A DNA stretch of 60,000 bases from the NCBI GenBank assembly GCA_903813345.2, contig CAIIXF020000002.1, positions 20,476,455-20,536,454 on the forward strand, read 5' to 3'. Under the pieces are notes generated by a model that made no database searches, was not told the DNA's origin, and worked only from the letters and a program-made list of their open reading frames with translations. Of this stretch, positions 12,701 to 24,700 are shown piece after piece. How positions within the stretch are numbered: the stretch's first letter is position 1; each line of letters starts with the position of its first letter. The translations under genes were made by a program, and so were the position numbers. This stretch comes from Owenia fusiformis. Taxonomy: Eukaryota; Annelida; Polychaeta; Sabellida; Oweniidae.

Positions 12701-15700
12701 TACTACCCAAAAATATAGACTTCAATCTATGCATTTCTAATGTTTTTTTCTCCTATTCTTAAAAAAAGTTTTTTCACACTTCAATTGGGGCACTCTCTGT
12801 TGCTAGTTTACCCAACTCCTTTCCAATGATAAGAGATTCCCTACAAAGGACTTTGCTACATGTGCTTCACTGTGAATTAACTCTTGTTTTTTTTAAAAGT
12901 TGTATTAGAAAATGAAATATCTTTAAAATAATCATCATTGATAATTATCTTTTAAGGGTAACTCACAACATTTAGCAAATCAAACGCACGTTGTTGCTGT
13001 TGCTCACCATTTAGTACAAAGGGTGCAATCCTGAAACAATGCTCTACTTCTATTTACAAAGCATGGTTTTTGAAATGTCCTGTAAATGAAACAATATATT
13101 TTGGACTAATATAAGAATTCTTAGTGGCTGATGCCTTTCAATATTTACAGATTGCAAAGTTTTTAACAGATTGTTTTATCTTCAGGATAATGATTTCAAG
13201 TAACTGTAATGTACCAAACTCCCCTTATTTCTTAAAAATATACTGATCCCGGAGAATTGTTTGGAGTCACCATATTATTTTTATATGGGAAGCTTTACAT
13301 CTGTATCTGTACATTACAAATTTGAAGACATTCCAGTCAATTATAATGATATTTTCATGATGATATCTCTGTTTGACAGTGTAATAGCATGAGTAAATAA
13401 CAGTCAATGGGAAATCAGTAATAAACACAGGCTGATTTCATCAAATTACCAGGGTTCAAGTAAACAATGCAGGATCAATGTACTTATGAGACTTATGCCT
13501 TCCCCAGGTAAATCTAAACAATGTAAATATAAACAATGTAAACAAAAGCAGCCTTATCCTAAATAAAATGCTGATTTCTCAGAACAACAACAGAACATGA
13601 TTGATAACAATTTGAACAGTTGCAGAGTGCTTAAGCATGTAAACAACAAAATCACACCATTCCTGTAAAGAAAAAATAGTATAATTGTGATTTCTACAGC
13701 CTTGACAATATTTTTTAGTCTCTTAAAAAACTGTATATGTTGAATGCTATTATGCCAAGAAAAAATGTTCCTTGTTAGTCAGTGTTCGCTACAGTCAGAA
13801 TTTGATATACAGGGTGTCAAATAAGTCCCGTCCCCCCTGCTACAGCTAAAACCTTAACAGACAGTACCTAGTAATACACCATTGGAAAGATCATCCAAAG
13901 TTATGTTAACTCACCAACTCTCAAGTATTTTGGATGAAATTTACCTATATTTTTATGATGTCTTTTATAGTTAACGTGCCCTCCTTTAAGTAGCCTTTTT
14001 GCGTCAAAATGACAAGGATATGACCTCAGAAATACGTCAAAAAGTTAATATTTTTCGCATTCCACTTGTTACAAAAAGGTTTTCACCACTTTCCTTGCAC
14101 CTCTATTTTCTACACATCTAACCCTATCCAGAAATTGGTTAAATTCATCGCCATACTTCTTATACCCGATTCTTAAAATCCTGACAAATACGCCAAATTG
14201 CCATGTTTCTAGGCATATGGTCACTTCAATTGATACACTGTAAAAAATTGTGAGATTGAGTGACATGTGTCAGATATATGCCAATCAACGTAACTTTGGA
14301 AGACCTTTCCAATGATATATCACACTTGGTACCAAATATCTTGGTTTTGGCTGTAGAGGGGGGGACGGGACTTATTTGACACCCTGTATATTATATGAGA
14401 GACAAGTTATTTAAAAATGCTATGTAATTTGTAATTTTAGGTTATTTTAAATCTGTTCCGTTTCTGTATTCAGCTAACATTAGAGGTGCCTATGACATCT
14501 TGCTGCTAAGACAAAGTTTGATATTTTCTACCCATGATAAGTTTTCTACCCATGATAAATTATCTACCCATGATATATTTTCTACCCGTGGTAATTTGTT
14601 GTTACAGTGTTATATGAAGTGACTTTTAAACTGACTGTCATGTGACCAATTCATCCTTATGTTATCATATTTTAACCTCTTCATTATAATGATAAAACGG
14701 TTGTATCCTCTACACAATTGTATTAATTAAAGGACTATATTGGAGTAATTTAAGGTTTTGATAACATCTATTATAAGGGCTATCTTTTATTAGTTTAATC
14801 AAATCTGTTTTTTATTTAAATTGATGGGATAAGAAAAAGATTCAGTATTTACTGTACACATAATTTTGTCAAGATTTAGTGTTTACTTTTCATAGTAAGT
14901 TTGGTGTTTTATATAGAAATGTACTTTAACATGAGAGTCAATGGGAGAAAAAGGTTTAGTCAAAAAAAAACTCAAGAAAGGTGTTCATTAGAGAGAGGTG
15001 TTCACTAACATGGGTTTTACTTTATATATCAACATTAATATTTGATGATAGTGTTCATATCAATTGATTTCTTATCATTTCTTCTAGGTCTGGCTAACTT
15101 TGCTGCCTCAATATTTCGCAAGTACCAAGTGGAGTTGGCGGGACTTCTACAGTATGTGGCTAATCAGCTCAAGGCAAACAAAAGGTAACCATATTTGGGG
15201 AACAGGATGATGATGCTGAATTTCAAACATTTTATATAATTTTTTACTAAATATACCTTTGAACAGAGGATTAAGAAAAGCCTTCAGTCCATTTGGCCTA
15301 CAAAAACAAAGCTTATTACAGAGTTTATTAAGAAACGAAGCTTCATATGACAGGGTTCGTACACACCTGGAAATGTCAGGAAAATTGATTTATTTTTCCA
15401 GGTGCTGGAAATGTCAGGGAATTTTGAAATTAGGTCAAAAAGGGCCAAAAATGTCAGGGAATTTTGAAACAGTAGATATGTCAGGGAAATGTCAGGGAAT
15501 TTTGAATCAGAATAAATAATGTTCCAGCAAAATACATTTTAGAGATATGACAGGATATCAATATCAGATATCAATATCTAACATTTAGTTGTTTCCACAT
15601 ATCTGAAATCTTTTTATTAGGGTTGATTGAATGAGATTCTATCTGGTATTGTCTTTTTGTCAGAACAGTATGAACATTATACTGAAACAGAACCATAAAG

Positions 15701-18700
15701 AATATACATATAAGTATAGATGGTTCAATACAATTATGCCTTAGGGACAAAAGAAGAAATATTCAAGATGGTCTCTGAATTCAAAAAGACCAGGAATTTT
15801 AATGAAATTGTTGATAATTTAAAGAAAATTTTTTCCTGGTAACTTAAATACCAATGATTTGATTTGGTATCATAGGCCTCTGCCTTATAGTGACACTACT
15901 TGTAAAGGAATTTCTAATATGATATCATATTTTGGTGCAGATTTCCCAAAAGGAAGAAGACAAGACAGGTTTACATAATGTTCGCAATGATCAGTATTTG
16001 ATAAAATATGTTTCATTATGTGGATATTGCCCATCTGGCCTCTTAATCAGGGGAGTTGCTATTTTGTAGTATGACTTTTGATCAAAATTTTCTGTTGTCA
16101 TTTGGATTCATTACAAAACATTAACAAATTATTGTTTGAAATGCTAAGAATGCACCATAAACAATGTAAATTTACAAAAATTTCCGGGGGTGAACCCCCG
16201 TACCCCCTTTTTGGTTTCACTTGCTTGCAGTGATGCAAATTAAAAAAGTTCAACCCCTTGACATTTGTTGGCTACACTCCTGTACATGTATGTTTACCTT
16301 TGGCATTATGCAATGTAAAATTAGAAAAATGCATCAGGAATTAATTGGTGAATAAGGCTTAAGAAGTCAAGTTAAGTCACAAGGAGGATTGGCTCTTAGA
16401 GTACAACATCGGTATTCTATTCCATATTCAAATTTTGCTCACTTCAACTTTTGAATCATGAATTTTGGTCTTATTTCCTCACGAAAAATCCCAAAACTCA
16501 AAAGAAATGATTGAGATATTGGTTCGGATCTTCTGGACAGTTTATTGTGATTAATCGTTTATAATTTCAGAAATTAACAAACTTTTCTTTGTTTGAAAAT
16601 AGCGAGTTTTGATCCTGGGAGCCAATTCTCCTTGGTGAAGTCATGAGAATTGGTACAAAAAGAGAAACCCAAAAAGTTTCATAATAAGTCTTGTCTTTCA
16701 AATAACAGTTGTTTGAGACTTTTTAGTAGGCCGTGCAAACAAAACTGGATCTGGAAATTTGCTTTATTGTCTGGAAATGTCAGGGAAATGTCAGGGAATT
16801 TTATTTTGAAAAAGGTGTACGAACCCTGTATGAAGAATCCACTTGTTTTGTTAAAATGACAAGGGTTGTAGAATATTATTTTTATTTAAAGGGGTGAAAT
16901 CATTAACAGGATCAGGAATTCAGAAACATAGGAATCAAAAATCAGATTAAGCGAGTTCAAAAATTTATAGAGGAAAAATATAAAACTATTTTTCCTGCAT
17001 TACATGAAGTTTGAGTGGATTTAATGTGTGTTGTTTCTTTTTTCTATTGTATTTAATATATTGTTTGTTTATCCTCAATTATTTTGCACCATTATAGCTA
17101 TGATCTGCTTGTTCTCCGTGAAATCATCCAAAAGATGGCAGGAATAGAAATCTCAGAAGAAATCACAGATGATCAACTCCATGCAATGGCAGGAGGTGAA
17201 ATGTTGAGACAAGAGGTAAATTGGAATTTTGATCAACTCCATGCAATGGCGGGAAGTGAAATGTTGAGACAAGAGGTAAATTGGAATTTTGATCAACTCC
17301 ATGCAATGGCAGGAGGTGAAATGTTGAGACAAGAGGTAAATTGGAATTTTGATCAACTCCATGCAATGGCAGGAGGTGAAATGTTGAGACAAGAGGTAAA
17401 TTGGAATTTTGATCAACTCCATGCTATGGCAGGAGGTGAAATGTTGAGACAAGAGGTAAATTGGAATTTTGATCAACTCCATGCAATGGCAGGAGCTGAA
17501 ATGTTGAGACAAGAGGTAAATTGGAATTTAGATCAATTCCATGCAATGGCAGGAGGTGAAATGTTGAGACAAGAGGTAAATTGGAATTTTTATCAACTCC
17601 ATGCAATGTTGAGACAAGAGGTAAATTGGAATTTTTATCAACTCCATGCAATGGCAGGAGGTGAAATGTTGAGACAAGAGGTAAATTTGAATATTGATCA
17701 ACTCCATACAATGGCAGGAGGTGAAATGTTAAGACAAGAGGTAAATTGGAATTTTGATCAAGTTTGAGATCAGAGGTAAATTGGAATTTAGATCAACTCC
17801 ATGCAATGGCAGGAGGTGAAATGATGAGACAAAAGGTAAATTTGAATCAACTCAAAAATGGCCACCATTCTTCATAGAAAGTAACTAAATCTTGTGTTGA
17901 TTGCATTTTAGGGTGGTAACTTTGCTCAAGTTAGGAACACTAAGAAGTCCAGTGTGAAGCTGAAGGAAAGTCTGCTAGAACATGACTTAGCACTGCCCTT
18001 GTGTATACTCATGGCACAACAGAGAGATGGGATCATCTTCACTGATCAAGATGATGAAACCCATCTGAAGCTAGTTGGGAAACTATATGATCAAGTGAGT
18101 AACAGTTTATGTACATGGGTATTAACATGTAACCAGACCTCAGCGTACTATATGGGCATTCTCATGTCACCACCAGAAGTGATGACGGGCATTCTTATGT
18201 CACCACCAGAAGAGATGACGGGCATTCTCATGTCACCACCAGAAGTGATGATGGCCATTCTCATGTCACTACCATAAGTGATGACGGGTATTCTCATGTC
18301 ACCACCAGAAGTGATGACGGGCATTCTCATGTCACCACCAGAAGTGATGATGGGCATTCTCATGTCACCACCAGAAGTGATGATGGGCATTCTCATGTCA
18401 CTACCAGAAGTGATGACAGGCATTCTCATGTCACCACCAGAAGTGATGACGGGCATTCTCATGTCACCACCAGAAGTGATGACGTATGAATAGCAGATAA
18501 ATGAGCAAGTTTCAGGAAGTGTCCCATCTATAGTTGGCCACCCTGTAGTATTGAAAGGTTATATCGTCGCAATCAATGTTCAGTTCCTCCATCCATCATA
18601 GATTCATTAATTGATCAATTGTTATATTCCAAGTTTTAAGCATGAATAAAGTTTTCCCATAATGAAAAGGTCAAATGTTACTAGGGGTCACACGGTTAAC

Positions 18701-21700
18701 CGTGGCTTGCGGTTACCGCGGTTCATACCTCCACGACGGTTAGCTCGCACACAATCTTGAAAACCGCGGTTCTTGAAAAACCGTGACATTTTCAGTTTCA
18801 CTTCAGAAAAATAAAAATGTAAACTCGGAATTAAACTCCATTTCAAGCTTTCGTGTAATACCAATTAACTAAACATCGTCTGGAATCGTTAATCATCATG
18901 CAATAATGCGAAACATACCTGATATTTACGACGATCTTCTGATATAGACGGCAGATAACAAAAACAAAAGGAAAATGTTGATAAATTTCACCGGCATATT
19001 GACCCGGAAGTGACCTACGCTAAACATTTCGCGCAATCCTATTGATTGATAGAACAGTATACTGTAAAAAGCCGAACGCCGAATGCATTGAATTTGCGAA
19101 CGAGTCACGTTCTGTGTATTACGTTCGCCTTTGATCCATGTTGAGTCCTGACAAAGTGTTGAACTTAAGTTATATTTCTAAAGAAAACATTTATTCAGTT
19201 TAGTGAAGTACTGTGCTAATTTTGCCAACAGTTGACAAGTTATTTTATGTGTTGAAAAAACTTGAACATCAAACAAGAAGATCAACACAGTGAACACACA
19301 GATATTTTTGGAGGGAGGGAGGGAAAAAAGACTGAACAAACAAACAAACATTGTGTGAAACTGGATACTTACAATACTGAATACAATAAAACACTGTGAC
19401 ACACTTAGTATGATTTCTGATTTTCGGATCAATTTCATATATTTTTGCTCATTTCACGAGGCCCGTGAGAACTGCAATCAGAACCGAACCGAACTGTGAA
19501 ATACAATCACCGAACCGAACTGTGAAATCTCAAACCGTGTGACCCCTAAATGTTACTGTCAGTAAACTAAATATTATTTTCTGATATGTATGTATAACTT
19601 TATTGCCCTTTATGAAAAAGGAGATACATGTGAAAATACATTCTTTATTTCATCATTAGTGCCAGGATACTCTAGTCCAGTTAGGAAGTTTCCTTTCTAC
19701 CCACATCAGTACGGATGAGTTTGCTCAGCGCCTCCCTAAGATAGAGACTCTCTGCGACATGTACCACATGCCAGCTGATGCAGCCTTCAGTATACTCCGA
19801 CCTGGCTATGCTCACAGTATACAGGTATGTATGCTGTAATGTTTGTTTTCATATCATTTTCCAGTCAAACCTGCCTAAGTGAACACCTGTGTCTAGTGAA
19901 CACCCCATATCAGCACATACTTCATCGACTTCTGTATAAATAACCCTCTCTGTAGTAAATACATACCTTCTGTGTTGTGAACACATTTCTGTGGTTCCAT
20001 AGGTGTCCACAGTATACAGGTTTACTGCATTTCTATTTGAGATTACTTTGATGGTTTTGGACATTTTTAATGAATCCAAAACTAAAAAGAATAATGAATC
20101 AATAATGAAAAGGAAGCATGAAAAACAATTATCTTATTGTATATGATTGTACAGTCATTTATTGTATGCTGACTTTTGAACTCGAGCTACTGTCATTGTT
20201 TAAGGTTTCATACATGAAACTCGTGCTTGAAATCATCCACAAATCATTGATGCCTGTACTTACCAATGTGGGGCTTTCACTAGAATTTCTCACAACAGAC
20301 TAATAAATGAAATCAACAGGCAAAATTAATGGAAATCATAAATTTAACATGGAAAAGTTGAAAATCCCTTAAAAACAACAGGCGATTTTGTGAAAACAAC
20401 TGGTGAAAAACACCTGTTGCCTGCTGCTAGTGAAACCCCTGCAATGCATATATTTTAGTATTCAAAAACTTGATAATTTAATATATTTTTGCATTTTTAG
20501 ACAAAGTTTGATGAACTCAGGAAGATCGACAAAAGCAATAAACTCACATCAACAGCACAAAAGGTAAACTTATTTTATTTATTTTTATTTTTTTATTTTG
20601 AATGCAAATACAGTACTAGTTGATAGTAATTTCAACATCAAATATCAACAATACCCATCACATTTTGCTTCATACTCTATATTATAAAAAGATTTTTTTT
20701 CGCCATATCTGCTCTTCCCAATAATCTGCTAAACTATTAAACTGGCTTCATTTTATCTTCCATTAGTTAGGATATGGGCATAAGTCTAATAGGTCTTTAG
20801 GTGATACTTTTTGAAATGACTGGACAGAGTATTTTTATGAACTACAAAATGCACTCAGCTGGTATTTTCTGTCTAACACAAGCACCAATATAATTTTCCT
20901 ATTCATTGTATGCTGAAAAACTAAGCTGGACAAGAGCAAAAACAAATTACAATAAAACCTGTGTAAGTGGAACACATTTGGTACTTCTAAAATGTGTTCC
21001 ACTTGGGAGGTGTTCAACTTACAGAGGTTCATTTAACATAAAGCAAATTGGTCTTGGGACTCTGAAAAGTGTTCCACTAACAGAGTTGTTCCACTTATAG
21101 AGTTGCTTCACATTAATGGTTTCACTGTAGTTTGGACCACTGGACAAATTCTTTTTTCTTTCCCTTTTCTGAAAATGATCTTCTCTGACTCAATTACATG
21201 TTGTTGTGTTTTATTTAGACTAAGAGATACCTAGAAGCTGTCGAAGAAGTAATAGAGCCTTTACAAAAGCAAGTCATCCCTCTGCACGGTCCAAAGATAT
21301 GGGATGAACTCAGGTAGGTTTCTATGCCCTCTTATTAATGTAAACCCCTTGTTGTCTTTTATATTGAAGATAATTGATTTTTGATTCTGTGGAATTGTCC
21401 ACTTGTCAACCTGTCCATCTGTTTGTCAGTTCTTACTGTGAACAATTTTTAAACAAATGAGAAACTTTCTTGGGATAAATCTAAACAGTGTGATCCAGGA
21501 ATATTATATTATATTATTATTTTTGTTTGTATAATGCCCAATTCCTATATAATGCCCTCTCCATTCCTATATAATGCCCTCTGGCGATTTAGGGATGCTA
21601 TTGTAATTGTATTTTAAACTATATCAATGAAATAAATAATAATAATAACTAGAAAAAAAAATAAAAAAATTGTTTGTGGGTACTCACCTCCTTCATCAAT

Positions 21701-24700
21701 TAAAAAGTTTTTTTTCAAAATAGTCTTAAAACTGTGGCCCATTTTTTATGTGGTCCCTTAAGAAAGGGCCGGTAAATAACTTCTCGAGTCTATATATACA
21801 TTAAACCAGAGTGATGGACATTATTTTCATATTAATTAAAATACTCACATGATGAACTTTTATGAACAAATTGTGTAGCTCTGAAATGTACATCCATGTA
21901 TTCTTTATTTGTAGCCCTCAGTTCTATGTTACATTTTGGACTCTGTCTATGTATGACCTTCAGTCTCCTAGTGAGGTCTATGAGAAACAGATCCAAGCAT
22001 TGAAGACACAACAGACTGCCATTGAGGACAATCATAGCCTTGTGAGTACTTTTTCACCCTTGATTTAATCAGTTAAAAACTATGTGACAATTAGTACAGT
22101 AAAACCTGTCGAATCCTAACACTGCTGGGATTGGCCGAAAGTGTTTATATTGGCAAGTTTTTACATTTCGAGTTTTTTTTACATGAATGGCGTCAAATGA
22201 AAAAAAAAGCATTTACATATACATTGAGAGGTGTTTTTTCATGAGATGTGTTCAGAAATACAGGTTTTACTGTATAAACAAATATCTCTTCTCTCATTTT
22301 CTCTGGTCTGATTCGGTATTTATCTCAGAGAAATGTTACCACAAGTTATTCTCATTGGCTTAGCCTGGTCACATGATGTATTTTGTGTGTTTAGAGCTCC
22401 AGTAAGAAGAAAGAGAGAGACAAATGTATTGCGCAATATACATTTTTTTGACAACCAAGGTCATGTGACCATATTTAGTGAATCTCATTGGTTTAGCCTA
22501 GTCACATGATGTCTTATTTTGTGTTTAGAGCTCCAGTGAGCAGAAGGGAGAGAGAGAGGGAGACAGATGTATTGCGCAATATACATTTTTTGACAACCAA
22601 GGTTATGTGACCATATTTAGTGAATCTCATTGGTTTAGCCTAGTCACATGATGTCTTATTTTGTGTTTAGAGCTCCAGTAAGCAGAAGAGAGAGACTGAT
22701 GTATTTTGCAATATACATTTTTTGACAACCAAGGTCATGTGACCATATTTAGTGAATCTCATTGGTTTAGCCTAGTCACATGATGTCTTATTTTGTTTTT
22801 AGAGCTCCAGTAAGCAGAAAAAGGAGAGAGACAGATGTATTGCACTCAGGGAGAAGCTTGAAGATGAGGAAAAGAAGCAGGTTGAGCACATTAATAGAGC
22901 CATGGCCAGACTGGATGAGGAGAAAGACACTTGGTTTGCACTCAGTAAGTGGTGTCATATTGATATTGTCTCCATTTTTTGTGGAAGCGATTGGCAGTTG
23001 CCGTTTGCAAAAGATGGTGGTGACATTTTGCATATTAATGATGTGTATAAATATTTATTGAGCTCCTGTGTACAGTGCATATGCACAAAAACAAATAAAC
23101 TGTTAAACGTTAAATCGTTAATTTAACCGCAAAACCAGTGATGACTGCATCTGTTTCATTCAATGAACCATGAAGTCATGATATTACAAAAGTCAGAATA
23201 CAGGCCTTGGGCTAATTAATAAGATTTTATCTGTCTACTTGCAGAGACATCTACTAAGAATGAGATGGTGACACAGCTGTTGCAGCTGTGTATTTTCCCC
23301 AGATGTGTGTTCACAGCTATAGATGCCCACTACTGCGCCAAGTTCATACACGTCCTACATACTCTCAAAACAAATAATTTCTCTACACTGCTTTGTTATG
23401 ATAGGGTAAGATTATTTTATTTTATTAAATGATGAGACAGCCATGACACCCCAATAAAAAATAAAAAAGCAATTATGTAATGTTGAAAAAACATTAACAA
23501 ATTAAAGTGTGAAATCCTTAGAATGCACCATATACGATGTAAATTTTTAAAAACTTCCCCCGTATTCCCCTTTTTGGGGCTTGCTCCACACGCAGTAGTG
23601 CAAACCCAAAGTTTGCATTTAATATAATAATAACTGCTCATTAATTTCAGATCTTCTGTGACATCACATACACTGTTTCTGTGTGTACTGAAAATGAGGC
23701 TCATCGCTATGGGAGATTCCTGAATGCCTGCTTGGACTCCATTATGAGATGGCACAGTTCAAAGGAGCACTATGATAAGGTATGTACCAATTTTCGGCAA
23801 TCGGCAGGTGGCGGTAGGTGGTTGGCGGTTGGCGTCTGTAATAAATTCTTAATACTTCCAATAACTTAACAAATACTGTTAAGACTGACTTCAGTTTTTT
23901 TCAAAACCATCTACAAGTTTCTGAAGTTCAACTCTGACTTTGGATTTGAGATTTCACCTTCATTGACCTCAGGGTCAAAAAAATGTCTTTCAACTTGCTT
24001 TAAATTGACCAATTTTCTTCAAAATCATCTACCCTACAAGTTTTCAGAAATTCAAATCTGACTTAAGATTGAACTAATAATAGGTGGTGACATTTTGTCA
24101 TGTTAATGCCTTGTCTTTTATTGCATTAAGGATTGCACCAATTTCCCCATAATCAAGATATGGTATGCACCAATTTTCTAGTTTATATCACTTACTTCCC
24201 TCTTAATTATATGCCATTACCTTAATAAATTGACTAGTCGAAAGGTCTAACACCCCTATTGAATGAACGGATTAGTGAATGAACTCGTCCAATACACTGC
24301 CTATCCATGCTTCATGCTACGACCTACTTCATATTACCTTTCGACGACCATCTCGCTACAAGCCTTCAACAGAACTTGGAGCAACTATATTCGTCAAGAT
24401 GATGAACAACGAGGACGTTTACATGAACACCTCAGAGAAATGTCCTGCTATCATTCTCCAGCAAGAAGAAGGAGAATGCACTGATGGAGACACAGAGCAA
24501 GCAGGGATTCAAGAGAGTGCAGACCAGAACTTCAACATGAGTCTGACTGACAACTTTCTCAAGGAGAAGATTTCTGTTCTGATGAACGAAATGCTTCAAA
24601 ACAAGCAACAAGAAAGCCCAAGGAACAGTGTAAACACCAGGCACAGCAGTCCTCGGAGGCTTCAACAGGAGGCAAGGTCGGACAGACCAAGCCCAGCGGC

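Noticed and set aside
12981-13030. Joining the 12967-13030 exon directly to the 12005-12231 or 7183-7274 exon
   Set aside because: Phases do not match (phase 0 leaving; the others need a start codon or one leftover base).
17153-17711. Minus-strand repeat proteins ([16 protein letters not shown] type)
   Set aside because: Antisense shadow of the 60-bp array, open only because the unit length is a multiple of three.
17084-17767. 227-codon frame as an independent gene with 20-residue repeats
   Set aside because: It starts inside THOC2 exon w5 and is that exon plus the donor-bearing minisatellite; treated as a potential THOC2 extension, not a separate gene.
18148-18493. Repeat proteins [11 protein letters not shown] on both strands
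   Set aside because: A 30-bp intronic minisatellite gives open frames on both strands; no splice sites or start context.
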